A stretch of DNA of 64,000 bases from Symbiodinium natans (GCA_905221605.1 CAJNDS010002416.1:147624-211623); one strand, 5' to 3'; shown: positions 1 to 12,410, counted from the stretch's first letter. The notes: generated by a model not told the origin, from the letters alone. Program-made: numbers and translations.

Positions 1-70
1 CAGCTCCTTTCAGCGCACTGGTGTTTGGGGCGCATGGCACCCTGAGAGCCCAGTACCCCTTGTGTAGGCT

Positions 71-180
71 TTGTGGTACTTTACTGTAACTTTAGATCTT
101 TAGCCTTTTTGGGTTTACTGGGTTTCTTAATGAGGCAGCTAAAAGTTTAGTTTTTTGCTACCCTCCTAAGTGCAGCCAAG
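71..180 (+). repeat. Dispersed repeat L, copy 1
   Basis: This segment resembles 16911-16974. Both begin TTGTGGT(A/G)CT, contain ACTGTAAC, then GGCAGCTAAA, and end CTACCCTCCTAAGTGCAGCC. The copy here carries about 45 extra bases in the middle. It shows no coding content and no clear terminal inverted repeat. It may be a decayed short transposon or a duplicated intron segment. Confidence 0.6.
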
Positions 181-184
181 TGTA

Positions 185-280
185 GGGTTTAGGGTTTGCG
201 ATTTAGGGTTTAGGGTTTAGGGTTGGGGGTTAAGGGTTAAGGGTTTAGGGTTTAGGGTTTGGGGTTCTACCTCAACGCTT
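185..280 (+). repeat. TTTAGGG telomere-like array
   Basis: This is a degenerate G-strand heptamer array with variants such as GGGTTAA and TTTGGGG. The bases from 288 to about 400 after it are unique. They include a possible exon-like piece after an AG at 301-302, but no frame could be fixed. Confidence 0.9.
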
Positions 281-475
281 TGATAAAGGATCCCAGCATG
301 AAATGATGGCTTCTGCCCGAATTCAGGAACCGACCTGAGTTTACAACTGCGATCCCAAGGGCAGTTGGGTAAACCCTACAAGCCCTGAGCCCTAGACGCT
401 AAGCCTCGACAAGCCCTAAGCCCTAAGCCCTGAACCCTAAACCCTAAACCCTAAACCCTAAACCCTAAACCCCAC

Positions 476-3089
<2,614 letters not shown>

Positions 3090-3544
3090 TGTTTTGAACT
3101 GCCGTCCTAAACCCTAAACCCTAAACCCTAAACCCTAAACCCTAACGGATAATGAGCTACTAATTGTGAATTATATGTTCACGGTGATGTAATACCCCAA
3201 AACGGGCGACCCATTACCTTGTCCATTTTGCATAATTGCACCTTATTTTATATGTAGTAAAGTGTTTTGGGATATTATGGCTATGATCTGGGCCACGGTG
3301 GTGCAATTACCCAAACTGGGCAAGGCCTCCCCTGATTCCTTCTCCCCCCCCTCCTAGCCCCTCCGCCTGAATGAAGCCAGCAGAGCTCTTAAGAGTGGGG
3401 CACCAAACCCTGAACACCAAACCCTCTACACCCGAAACCCTCCACACCCTAAACCCGAAACCCCTAAACCCTAAATCCTAGACCCTAAACCCTAAACCCC
3501 CTAAAAAAAGGAAAGCCGAAAGCCTCAACCCAAAACCTTAAATC

Positions 3545-3681
3545 CTCCAGCATGGCCGGTTGCTTGGAGAAAGGAACTCCTGGTACCATGGCAAACAGTG
3601 CGACGAGCACTGTCTGGGCATTAAGTTCAACTTGCCCTACCTGGGCAGCAGCTTGCCTGCCATGTTGATGGGCGTCTAGGG
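3545..3681 (+). CDS. Exon-like island, unknown product
   Basis: After a CTCCAG at 3546-3551 the plus strand is open to TAG 3677-3679, with a natural-looking run SWYHGKQCDEHCLGIKF. It lies between a degenerate CCCTAAA zone (3400-3500) and an array at 3719-3800. The minus strand is also open here, so strand is uncertain. Confidence 0.3.
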
Positions 3682-3718
3682 CGCCGAAACCCCGAAGTAA
3701 GAAACCCAAAAACCCTAA

Positions 3719-4020
3719 AGCCCCAAACCCTAAACCCTAAACCCTAAACCCTAAACCCTACACCCTAAACCCTAAACCCTAAACCCTTAACCCTTAACCC
3801 TTAAGCCCCAAACCCTGATTTCCCTCTCGAAGTTTATGGGCCGACTCCCCAGGCTTCAGTCCCCGACCCCTGCGCGATCCCTCACTTGGTAGCTGGGGGT
3901 TTACGTTTTCGGGTTTTGGGGGTTTGGGGGGTTTGGGGTTTGGGGTTTAGGGTTTAGGGTTTAGGGTTTGGGGTTTAGGGTTTAGGGTCTAGGGGTTTGG
4001 GGTTTAGGGTTTAGGGTCGA
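3719..4020. repeat. CCCTAAA array then TTTAGGG array
   Basis: C-strand heptamers occupy 3719-3803 and G-strand heptamers occupy about 3905-4018, separated by about 100 bases of unique sequence. From 4020 to 4495 I see unique, non-repetitive sequence with weak reading frames and no recognisable gene. Confidence 0.85.
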
Positions 4021-4495
4021 GGGTTTGCTGTGATATGGCGCAGAAGCTGTGAAGGTTGGGCTGCAGACTAGCGGCGTCGTGAGGTGCGAAGTGCAGCTAT
4101 GGCCCGCGTGTGGAGGGCCATCTGACGCTTTTTTTATCTCACCCCCTACGCCGTCTCGGGCAGCACAGCCACCCTAACCTATTCCTTTTTTGGGGTTTCG
4201 GGCCTAAACACAAGTCAACTGCTTACAAGACACCTCTAAGCTTTCTTTTGGGCAGGTTCCTAGGCATGGTCAGGGCCATGGTTCAGGGTATACGGTTCGG
4301 TTTCAGTTTTGGGCTTTTGGGGATAGGACCCTGGGATATTTTGTATGTCCCCCTTATCTGGGTTTAAGGGAGTTGTAGTTCAAGAACCTTAAAAGAGTTC
4401 CAAGGCCAACTTAGTGGGCTGAGTGGTACCCTGTTGGTGGCTTGTTGGTTTGAGGCTCAGGTTTGGTGTTGCTGCCTTTGTCCCCATCAACGGTA

Positions 4496-4606
4496 AGCCC
4501 TAAACCCTAAACCCTAAACCCTGCACCCTAAACCCCAACCCCTAAACTCTAAACCCTAAACCCTAAACCCTCAACCCTCAACCCTCAACCCTAAACCCTA
4601 AACCCT
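4496..4606 (-). repeat. CCCTAAA/CCCTCAA array abutting the retroelement
   Basis: The array changes from CCCTAAA to CCCTCAA and back. It ends directly at the segment that opens the reverse transcriptase frame. The array at 19864-20028 has the same order of variants before the same 39 bases. Confidence 0.9.
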
Positions 4607-4645
4607 CCGGAATGCAGCGCACAGAGGTGCTCAAGGCCTTGTGGT
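4607..4645 (+). repeat. 39-bp array-junction duplicate, copy 1
   Basis: This segment starts CCGGAATGCAGCGC and ends CTTGTGGT. It is identical to 20029-20067. Both copies follow a CCCTCAA-to-CCCTAAA array and both diverge right after a GT. It could be the shared 5' end of a repeat family or a duplicated exon edge. Confidence 0.85.
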
Positions 4646-6983
4646 CATCAAAGCTATGGTTCGACACACTGTGCCATGCTTGTGGGCAGGGACTCATGTG
4701 ATTGGGATCAACAAGCCCAGCAAAGATGCAGGCACTGTTGAAGGGTGGCGAAGTATTGCGCTTGCTGAGGCAGCCTATAAAGGCGTGGCCAAAGCCTTCC
4801 GAGAGAAGTTGCTTCCGGCCTTCACTGCCATAGCAGGTGAAGCCCAGTGTGGGGCCAAGAGAGGCTGTCCGATAGAGTACCCGTCACACATTGTCCGAGC
4901 GTACGTTCAAGCAGCCAACAAGAAGTGTGTTTCAGGAGGAGTTTTGTTCCTTGATGGACGTGATGCTTACTACTCTGCGCTTAGGGAGCATCTGTTTGAT
5001 GGGAAGGATCTCGAAAACCCAGAAGGGCTCAGGGCTCTGCTGACTGCTCTTCACCCGGACCAGCAGCAACAGGACGAGCTCTTCAGTATGCTCATGGGAC
5101 CGGGATTGCTTTCTCGGACGGACACCCCGAGTGGCGTGTGTGGTTTCTTGAAGGCTGCTATGAGTGCGTCGTGGTTTTCATTACGACCGGAATCGGGCCT
5201 CTGCTACCGTACAGCTACAGGAACTGTTCCTGGAACTCCCATAGCTGACTTGCTGTTTCAGGAAATACAGATCATTTTCCTACCAGGGCTGCAGCAGCGT
5301 CTCCAGGAACTCAACCTGGAAGTCAAGACCTACAGTAGAGAGGTGGCAGGACCGATGCCATGTTGGGCAGATGATCTGGCGGTGTTGCTTCCCTTTTGCA
5401 AAGCATGTGAAGTTGTCGATAATCTCAAGACTGTGGTGCGTACTGCGGACCACTGGAGTAGAAACACTGGGATTCACCTCAACTACAACGCTGGCAAGTC
5501 AGAAGCTGTTTTGGTCTTCAAAGGAGAAGGCTGTGAAGCAGAGAAGTCAAGATACCTGACAGCAGCGGAACCTCATGTCAGCATTGAGTTAACTTCTGGC
5601 AAGCACGTTTCGTTGCGACTTGTGCAGGGATATGACCATCTTGGCGGAAGAGTGTGCCACCATGGCAACAGCCTTGAGGACCTGCAGAAGAGAGCAGGGC
5701 TCGCGGAGGCCGTGTTTACTAGGCTCAAAAAGACTCTTCTGAGGAACCCTGAGCTTATGGCTTGTGAAAAAGTTGGATTGGTGTTGTCGTTGGTGTTGCG
5801 CAAGTTCTTGTTCGGGTCGGGCATGTGGATTCTTGAGACCGCCAAAGACCGACGTGCCTTCTCCGCTCGAGTCATGAGCTTTTACCGAAGAAGTGTATGG
5901 CCAATCTTTGGGGTCAGTTCGCAAGGTTTGACTGATCAGGAAGTGTGTGCTCTACTTGAGGTTCTCACGCCTGAGCAAGTTCGTTGTCTCGAGTTGGTCC
6001 GACAGTTGCGCGTTGTCGTTGCGAATGGGAGCGACTTCCTCTTAGAGACTGTGTGTGACGCAGAGGTTTGGCTTAGCAGTGCACTGACCGCTTTGCAGGA
6101 TATGTTGGCACAGTTAAAGCTGCACTGGGGGTTGCCGACTTCGTGGAAGGCGAAGCTCCTTGAGTTGAAAAGTCGAGTTGAGCAGCTCAGGTTGCTTCCA
6201 GGGCGATACAAACGAGAAGTGCTTAGGGCTCGGCAGGGGAGTCAGCAACAAGCACTGAGCAAAGCTGCCCGCTTGCGTGACTTTGTGAAAGTTGGTGGCA
6301 TGGTGTTCAAGGTCCCGGCGGTTAGAGCTGCAGGCACGTCGTGGTGTAGTCTTTGCGCGGCGGCTTTCAAGTCGACTGCTGCTAAGGCATCGCATGACGC
6401 AAAAAGACATGGAGTGAGAGCACCGAGTGCCGCGGCAGCTTTTGGGACCAGATGCGAGAAGTGTGCGCTGGAGTATTGGTGCACGGACAAGTTGAGGCAA
6501 CATCTGGCTCGATCACCGTTGTGTTTGGCGGTGTATGCCAACAGTGATATCACAGAGTGTGGAAAGCTGAAAGTCCGACCTGCCTCAGCGTGGCGGCCAG
6601 TTGTGAGAACTGAAGGCCCGAGACCATTTTGGGCCACATTGAATCCGAAGCCCCCGGCAGAAGTCGTTGTAGATGCTGATGCTGACTCGCAAGAAGTTGC
6701 CGCTGCAATGACACTCTGTGAACTTGCTGAGTCCTGTCACTCTGCAGTGACAATTTGTGCGTGGTTCCAACGTGTCTTGGCGTGGATGGCGCATCATCAC
6801 TGTCAATACGAAGGCATCGTTTCTAGAAGACCTCACAGGTGGCACCAGCTCCTGGACCTTGCTCATGCCTTGCAACTAGCGGACTTCCAAGTTCCGAAGG
6901 GCTCGCTGTGTAGTGTCGATTTCCGGGCCTGGGCCTCAGAGGGCTACATCTTTGTCCAGTACCTTCAGTCCGCTGTTGCTTAG
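4641..6983 (+). CDS. Non-LTR-type reverse transcriptase, 5' truncated
   Basis: This is the reverse transcriptase part of a LINE-like retroelement, which would copy element RNA into DNA. Counting from GTG 4641, the frame is 780 codons. Visible motifs are the fingers region with INKPSKDAG and GWRSIAL (residues 23-40), motif A FLDGRDAYYS with Asp105, motif B TVPGTPIADLLF (195-206), motif C WADD (242-245; Asp244 and Asp245 would bind metal), and motif D with NTGIHLNYNAGKSE (275-288). A C2H2 finger follows at Cys569, Cys572, His585, His590, then a Cys-Cys-His-Cys finger at 605, 608, 621, 628. No endonuclease domain or upstream ORF is present. The frame is open upstream only to 4602, where a TAA lies in the CCCTAAA array; the first ATG is 4656. 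The frame is intact to TAG 6981-6983. Telomere-like repeats lie directly on both sides. Confidence 0.9.
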   Translation: MVIKAMVRHTVPCLWAGTHVIGINKPSKDAGTVEGWRSIALAEAAYKGVAKAFREKLLPAFTAIAGEAQCGAKRGCPIEYPSHIVRAYVQAANKKCVSGGVLFLDGRDAYYSALREHLFDGKDLENPEGLRALLTALHPDQQQQDELFSMLMGPGLLSRTDTPSGVCGFLKAAMSASWFSLRPESGLCYRTATGTVPGTPIADLLFQEIQIIFLPGLQQRLQELNLEVKTYSREVAGPMPCWADDLAVLLPFCKACEVVDNLKTVVRTADHWSRNTGIHLNYNAGKSEAVLVFKGEGCEAEKSRYLTAAEPHVSIELTSGKHVSLRLVQGYDHLGGRVCHHGNSLEDLQKRAGLAEAVFTRLKKTLLRNPELMACEKVGLVLSLVLRKFLFGSGMWILETAKDRRAFSARVMSFYRRSVWPIFGVSSQGLTDQEVCALLEVLTPEQVRCLELVRQLRVVVANGSDFLLETVCDAEVWLSSALTALQDMLAQLKLHWGLPTSWKAKLLELKSRVEQLRLLPGRYKREVLRARQGSQQQALSKAARLRDFVKVGGMVFKVPAVRAAGTSWCSLCAAAFKSTAAKASHDAKRHGVRAPSAAAAFGTRCEKCALEYWCTDKLRQHLARSPLCLAVYANSDITECGKLKVRPASAWRPVVRTEGPRPFWATLNPKPPAEVVVDADADSQEVAAAMTLCELAESCHSAVTICAWFQRVLAWMAHHHCQYEGIVSRRPHRWHQLLDLAHALQLADFQVPKGSLCSVDFRAWASEGYIFVQYLQSAVA

Positions 6984-7075
6984 TTTTCTTTCTGTTTTGC
7001 ATGTACAATTCAAGAGTGCGTCGTTTATAGACTCCGCCAACTAGCAAGCAAAAGCAAAACCCTAAACCCTAAACC
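6984..7075 (+). other. Retroelement 3' end against CCCTAAA repeats
   Basis: About 75 non-coding bases follow the stop codon. They end in an A-rich AAGCAAAAGCAAAA that runs straight into CCCTAAACCCTAAA at 7059. This may be the 3' terminus of the element joined to telomere-like sequence. No poly(A) tail or target duplication could be confirmed. Confidence 0.5.
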
Positions 7076-7097
7076 CCTATCCAGAGACTTAAAATCC

Positions 7098-7178
7098 ACA
7101 GAGCGCAGCAGACCTGAAAACTCAGGCGTGCTTGTGGGAGACATGCCTCCTGTCTCGAGTTCAGTTTTGCTTCTCCAG
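7098..7178 (+). CDS. Exon-like island, unknown product
   Basis: Twenty-seven codons are open, with ENSGVLVGDMPPVSSSVLL in the middle. The segment lies between CCCTAAA units and a TTTAGGG array. It follows an AG and ends CTCCAG before GGTTTAG. Confidence 0.3.
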
Positions 7179-7270
7179 GGTTTAGGGTTTAGGGTGTAGG
7201 GTTTAGGGTTTAGGGTTTAGGGTTTAGGGTTTAAACCCTAAAGTTTAGGGCCTAAACCCTAAACCCTAAA
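7177..7270. repeat. TTTAGGG array meeting CCCTAAA repeats
   Basis: G-strand repeats run to about 7233 and then face C-strand repeats around TTTAAACCC. From 7280 to 7600 there is unique sequence with CCCGAAA-type repeats. A short (GCCCCAAC)n-like stretch lies at about 7700-7765. Confidence 0.85.
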
Positions 7271-7873
7271 CCTTAAAACCGTAACACCCTTAATCTTGGT
7301 TTCTGAGTGGAACCCTTTGTGGCTTTTTGGGTTCTGGGTTTTATTGGTGTTGAGTCGAGACTGGTGGCAAACATGTCTTCGTGCACAGGTCTAGAAATCC
7401 AAGCCCTAAACCCGAAACCCTAAACCCGAAATCCGAAACCCGAGACCCGAGACCCGAAACCTAAACCTCACAACCCCTAAACCCTCACAAACCCTAAGCC
7501 ATATAGTAAGGCTTGGGACTCCAAACCTCCCTCAACAGGCACAAAGAGACCCCCCCCCCCGCTCCTAGGACCACCACCGCGTTGATGAGCCTTCACATGG
7601 GGACCTCCCTCAAATCGGGTGTTCTTGGGGTCCTTTTTGCAAGGCTGTTTTTAGGGTACCAAGAAGAAAACATAATTTAGAGAAGTGGTAGGAGGGCTCC
7701 GCCCCAACGCCCCAACACCCCAACGCCCCAACGCCCCAATGCCCCAACGCCCTAACACCCCAACACCAAGACCCAGCAAATGCGAATCCCCGATGACCCA
7801 CCCCTGAAGCACCGAGGACTGTGACCAGCCTTGAGGAGCGTGAGCAAGAGGACAATGGAATCAACATTAGTTG

Positions 7874-8088
7874 CTTTAGGGTTTAGGGTTTAGGGTTTAG
7901 GGTTTAGGGTTTAGGGTTTAGGGTTTAGGGTTTAGGGTTTAGGTTTAGGGTTTAGGGTTTAGGGTTTAGGGTTTAGGGTTTAGGGTTTAGGGTTTAGGGT
8001 TTAGGGTTTAGGGTTTAGGGTTTAGTTTAGGGTTTTGGGTTTTGGGTTTTGGGTTTAGGGTTATTAGGGTTTAGGGTTTAGGGTTTAG
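7874..8088 (+). repeat. TTTAGGG array, about 30 units
   Basis: This is a long G-strand array with few changes, becoming TTTTGGG near 8035-8055. It ends at a hairpin element that begins near 8094. Confidence 0.95.
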
Positions 8089-8093
8089 GGCTG

Positions 8094-8180
8094 CATGGTT
8101 CCTTGGTATGGTTAACGGGTTCTGATGTATGGGCCCTTAATTTCTACAGGGTAAGGGGCCCCCTTAAAGGGCCCATACAA
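8094..8180. mobile_element. Hairpin element family C, partial copy
   Basis: The segment contains CATGGTTCCTTGGTATGG, GTTCTGATGTATGGGCCCTT and AAAGGGCCCATAC. It matches the body of the elements at 31913, 34531, 34744 and 55412. One end is degraded. It has no coding potential, as expected for a non-autonomous element. Confidence 0.6.
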
Positions 8181-9190
8181 AAAATGCAACTTGCCTAAGA
8201 TAGTTGCTAGCGTGGGAATATCCATAATTACCAGATCCCCTCACAGGTGCTATGATACAGATGACCCCAAAAATCCGTTCTAATTGAATAGGTCCCTAAA
8301 CTATGGGGTGTTAGACTCGTTAGACATGATCTCAAGCTCGGGTAAATCAGGTGCAGCATCTGGTTTCAGCGGGGCGATGCACAATTAGGGGCTGAGTAGG
8401 TACCCGTGAACCTTTTTCGGGGGCACAAATCCTCTTGAACCTTTAGTAGGCTGAAAACCTTCAACCCTAGATCCTAAACCCTCAACCCAAAACTCTATAC
8501 CCCTAAACCCTCCAGCCCAGCCAGCGAGTGGTCAGTGCAGTAGATTCAGTAGCTGTTGAGGGATGCGGGCGACACGATCCCTGGAGCCGAGATGATCCAA
8601 GCAAGAACCAAACCGCCCAAGGGTTTTAATTAGGGCCTAAGTGCCCGAAACGCTATATGCTAAACCTTATAAATCCGCAACCCTAAAACCCTAAACCCTA
8701 TAAACCCTGACCCTCTAGACCCTAAACCCCTAGTTCCCAATTTAAAGCTCCCGAGGGCCCTGGACCCCGAGCTCGGGTCTGCGTCCAGGGTTTAAGGTTT
8801 AGGGTTTTCTCGGGGTTCGCAAAAGAGAGCTCTTTTCAATTTTTTGGGGGGGCGCTTCAGATCTTCAGAGTTTCGGGTTGAGACCCTCGTGCAACCCGGA
8901 ACCCTTAAAGCCATTAACCCTAAACCCTAAACCCTAAACCCTAAACCCTGAACCCTGAACCCTAAACCCCTGAAAGCCCCAAAGGCCCTCAAAGCCCTTT
9001 GAGTCCTGAAAGCCCGAAGAGCTCCGAGCACCCCCAAAACCCTTAAAATCCGGACCAGACCCCCTCCCGAGATTTAGGGTTTACGGTTTGCCCCCTCCTC
9101 TCCACCCCTCCTTCCCCTCCACCCCTCCTCCCGGAAACTTTCGAGCGGAGGAAGAGCTTCGCTTGGAAATGGCTCGGCCCTCGGAGGGTT
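8180..9190. other. Mixed unique and degenerate repeat sequence
   Basis: This kilobase has no convincing gene. It holds a decayed hairpin-like piece near 8380-8450 related to family E, degenerate CCCTAAA stretches at 8640-8730 and 8920-8967, and pyrimidine-rich CCCCTCC runs at 9090-9130. Confidence 0.5.
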
Positions 9191-9790
9191 TTTGTGGGTT
9201 TAGGGCTTAGGGTCCGAGGGTTCAGGGTTCAGGGTTTTTTGGGTTTTTAGAAGTTGTATTTTGGAGCCTTGGGGAGTTTTTGCCGGATTTTGCCGGGTTT
9301 TGGGTGGGTCTTGGGGGGTTTTGTGCTTTTGCTTCTGCTGAAATCTTGCCAACTTCGTTTTGGGCTTTGGGAGCTTTTGAGGGGTTTTGGGCGGTTTGGG
9401 GGGTTTTGGTTCGGGGGGTGCTCTTGCAGCCGTTCTGCCTTTTCGGTTATTTGAAGAAAAATTGTAGCCCATCGAAATTGCAAGCTCAGAGAAATTGAAG
9501 TTGCAAGTTCTCAGTGAATCACAGACAATTTTTCAGACCTGGCCTTGAGGGTTTAGGGCTTAGGGTTCAGGGGTTTAGGGATTTAGGGAATGAGGGTTTT
9601 AGGGTTTACAGGTTTAGGGTTCAGGAATTTGGGGGTTGGGGATTCGGGTTTAGGGTATCGGGATTTAGGGTTGAGGAATTTCGGGGTTCGGGATTCAGGG
9701 ATTCAGGGATTCAGGGATTTAGGGATTTAGGGATAGAGGGATTTAGGATAGAAGGGTTTAAGGTTTAGGGTCTAGGGTTTAGGGTTTATG
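9190..9790 (+). repeat. Degenerate G-strand repeat tract
   Basis: G/T-rich sequence derived from TTTAGGG dominates. It includes a run of GGGATTCA-type units at 9670-9730. Reading frames across it are low complexity (Gly/Phe/Arg rich) and I do not take them as genes. A non-repetitive piece at 9440-9540 separates two halves. Confidence 0.7.
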
Positions 9791-9940
9791 GATGTATGTA
9801 GGGATTAGGCTTTCGGAGTTGGAGGCATTGAGCGCAGGCACGCCCCCCGGCACTAAGCCGAAGCTTCTCGCCCCATTTAGGCTTCGGGGATTACTCTAAA
9901 CCCTCAACCCTAAACCCTATTCCCTATTCCCCCTATCAGG

Positions 9941-10027
9941 CTGGGGGTGCCCAACAGCCCGAAGCGGCAGAGCGTGATCCCAGATTGGGGCGCCAAAAGT
10001 ACTTTTCTGGGTTGCCCGAAGAACCTT
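9941..10027 (+). CDS. Exon-like island, unknown product
   Basis: After CTATCAG the strand is open for at least 29 codons with VPNSPKRQSVIPDWGAKSTF. It sits between a degraded repeat and a CCCTAAA array at 10055-10112. The function is unknown. Confidence 0.35.
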
Positions 10028-10198
10028 GAAAAATGCCCTACTAAAGTCCCAAAAACCCTAAACCCTAAGCCCTAAACCCTAAACCCTAAACCCTAAACCC
10101 TAAACCCTAAACCCCCTGATCCCTGAACCCTAGCCTGCTCTCTTTACTGCAGGCAGTGGAGCTGCGCAATTTTCTGAAAACCAAGGGCTCATAAAGCC

Positions 10199-10516
10199 CC
10201 TGGTTCTTTGTAGGGAATGACGGAATTGGGGCCCTATATATATATATATATATATATATAGTTTAGGGTTAAGGGTTTAGGGTTTGGGTTTAGGGTTTAG
10301 GGTTTAGGGTTTAGGGACGGTCCCATATATATACATATATATATATATATGTATGCACATACCCAAGTTGGGCCTTTGGAACATGTTTAGATTTCCCCTT
10401 ATTGGGCTTACGTAGGAGGATCGTATTCAGGATTTTTTCAAAGACCTTCAAGGGCCTAGTACCCTCTAAGGGATTATGTAGGGTACTGACTCCCTCATTC
10501 CCTACAAGAGCCGGCT
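10199..10516. mobile_element. Hairpin element family F with a nested array
   Basis: The left end CCTGGTTCTTTGTAGGGAAT and the right end ATTCCCTACAAGAGCCGG are inverted. The interior is interrupted by (TA)n at 10237-10260, TTTAGGG repeats at 10261-10315, and a second (TA)n at 10325-10353. Related copies lie at 32741, 36545 and 49141. The array appears to have been added inside an older element. Confidence 0.55.
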
Positions 10517-10694
10517 CATAAAGGGGCAAAAGTGCACCTGTGTGTTTAAGCGCTTGTCGAAACCCTTGCACAGGGTTTCGGGGCTTGAGTTGAGTAACCC
10601 TAAGCCCGAAACCCTAAACCCTCAACACTAAGCCCTAAGCCCTAAACCCTAAACCCTAGATCCTGAACAAACCCCCAAACCTCCGCAGTGGTTT

Positions 10695-10802
10695 GGGGGA
10701 TGTGCGCCTTGTGTTTTAAGCTCGTTCTTCTCCGACGCGCTGGATATTCCGCGTGCTGCGGTTTTTAGAGCGTGTTGTGCCGGCCTGGAAAAAGGACATT
10801 AA
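10695..10802 (+). CDS. Exon-like island ending in TAA
   Basis: Thirty-five codons are open with SSFFSDALDIPRAAVFRACC, ending TAA 10800-10802. It could be a terminal exon. No family is recognised. Confidence 0.3.
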   Translation, partial: GGCAPCVLSSFFSDALDIPRAAVFRACCAGLEKGH

Positions 10803-10886
10803 AATCCCAAAGCCCTAAAAGCTCTAAGCCCTAAACCCGAAACTAAATCCGAATACAACCCTAAACTAGGTGGGGCCGCCCCGGCC

Positions 10887-11087
10887 TTGGGACATGTCAT
10901 TTGTTCCCTTAGTCGGCTTGGAGGATCCTGTTTCAGGAATATGTCTCAAAGGGTTTCATGGCAAAGTAACGAACCTTGCACATGTTTATTGGGCACAGCT
11001 TATAGCGTAGCATATTGGAATAGGTCATGCCACGATATGCAAATGAGCAAGCAAGCTGCACCGGGCATGCGAATGAAGAGAGACTGA
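10887..11087 (+). CDS. Possible small ORF, weak
   Basis: An ATG-initiated frame of 66 codons lies in a 350-base non-repetitive stretch between arrays. Its composition (Cys, Met and Ser rich) does not match a known family. It may be a chance frame in decayed element sequence. Confidence 0.15.
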   Translation: MGHVICSLSRLGGSCFRNMSQRVSWQSNEPCTCLLGTAYSVAYWNRSCHDMQMSKQAAPGMRMKRD

Positions 11088-11386
11088 CATGGATTATGAA
11101 AAGATGTAGATTTAGATATCGTATCCGTGGAACGAAGCTGAAATCTCCAATTTAGCACCCTGTATCCCTATGGGGTAACCTGCCTTGAGGAACCCCAGAA
11201 AATGCCTTGCACATCCCGGCGAAAACCCCTCATAACCCTAAACCCTAAACCCTAAACCCTAAACCATGTACGTACATGCCCCTTTTGCCTGACACCGAAG
11301 CACCCTTATCAACCCTAAAGCCTTAAACCCTAAGCCCTCACTCTCTGTTTCAGTTCGGATGCCTTGCTTAGTTCCGGCTGCAGAGT

Positions 11387-11640
11387 TTAGGGTTTAGGGT
11401 TTAGGGTTTAGGGTTAAGGGTTTAGGGTTTAGGGTTTAGGGTTTAGGGTTTAGGGGTCTAGGGTTTAGGGCCTCCAAGCGCCTCCTCTGCTGGGACGTGG
11501 GGGGGGGGGAGGCTTGCTGGATCCCTGGGTCCTCGCTCCGATTTTTCCCCTCAACCCTAACCCTAAACCATAAACCCTAAACCCTAAACCCTAAACCCTA
11601 AACCCTAAACCCTAAACCCTAAACCCTAAACCCTCCTTGG
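11387..11640. repeat. TTTAGGG array, island, CCCTAAA array
   Basis: G-strand heptamers at 11387-11466 and C-strand heptamers at 11556-11634 flank a 90-base unique piece that includes a G9 run at 11500-11509. Confidence 0.9.
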
Positions 11641-11647
11641 GTCCAGG

Positions 11648-11749
11648 CTGGCCAGCGAGAAGCCACATGAAGTTGCGGCGGTGTCCGCTGTTGAGGACGC
11701 GGGCGGTGGCGGCCGCTCTGTTCTGCCGGCCATTCGCCTCGAGATTCAT
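11648..11749 (+). CDS. Exon-like island joined to a minisatellite
   Basis: After GTCCAG the frame is open for 34 codons, including LASEKPHEVAAVSAVEDAG and RSVLPAIRLEIH. Its last 20 bases (CATTCGCCTCGAGATTCATG) are also the start of the tandem repeat that follows, so the exon-like edge itself was amplified. Confidence 0.4.
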
Positions 11750-12030
11750 GGTTTTTTAAAGGTTTTTACGGTTTTTTTAGGGTTTTTACCCTTAGCTTGC
11801 TTCTTATGTTTTATAAAGGTCTTTCGCCTCAAGATTCATGGGGCTTTAGGGTTTGTAAGGGTTTTTAGGGTTTTTTTCCCTTAGCTTCTTATGGTTTTTA
11901 ACGGCCTTTCGCCTCGAGATTCATGGGGCTTTAGGGTTTTTAAGGGTTTTTAGGGTTTTTACCCTTAGCTTCTTATGGTTTTTAAAGGCCTTTCGCCTCA
12001 AGATTCATGGGGTTTTAGGGTTTATAGGCT
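11731..12030 (+). repeat. Minisatellite of 84-90 bp, 4 units
   Basis: Units begin at 11731, 11821, 11906 and 11990 with (C/T)TTCGCCTC(G/A)AGATTCATGG, each followed by T-rich TTTTTAGGG sequence and CCCTTAGCTTCTTATGG. Periods are 90, 85 and 84. A T13-G18 run follows at about 12050-12080, then (TA)n at 12093-12117. Confidence 0.85.
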
Positions 12031-12279
12031 TTAGTTTTTTTAATAAAGTTTTTTTTTTTTTTTTGGGGGGGGGGGGGGGGTTTTGGTGTTTTAGTTATAT
12101 ATATATATATATATATACGTTTTTTTTTTGTTTGTTTTTTAGGGTTTTTGTGGTTTTAAAGGGTTTTTAGGGTTTTTAGGTTTTTTGTTTAAAGAGTTTT
12201 TAGGTTTTAGGGTTTAGTGTTACCCCGAAGAAACCCCAACCCCCTAAACCCTCTAAACTTCTCAAAGGCTCCCCTAAAC

Positions 12280-12410
12280 CCTAAACCCTCAACCCTCAAC
12301 CCTCAACCCTCGACCCTAAACTCTAAACCCTAAACCCTAAACCCTAAACCCGGTTTAGGGTTCAGGGTTCAGGGTTCAGGGTTTAGGGTTTAGGGTTTAG
12401 GGTTTAGGGT
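12280..12410. repeat. CCCTCAA/CCCTAAA array facing TTTAGGG array
   Basis: C-strand repeats run to 12350 and meet G-strand repeats (12353-12410) at CCCGGTTTAGGG. This is another head-to-head array pair. Confidence 0.9.

Noticed and set aside
5280-7047. Minus-strand and other-frame ORFs under the reverse transcriptase
   Set aside because: They overlap a frame with clear conserved motifs and show no motifs of their own.
9200-9768. Several overlapping frames rich in Pro/Lys or Gly/Phe
   Set aside because: They translate degenerate TTTAGGG repeats. Residue runs such as GFRV and LNPKP are the repeat read in frame.
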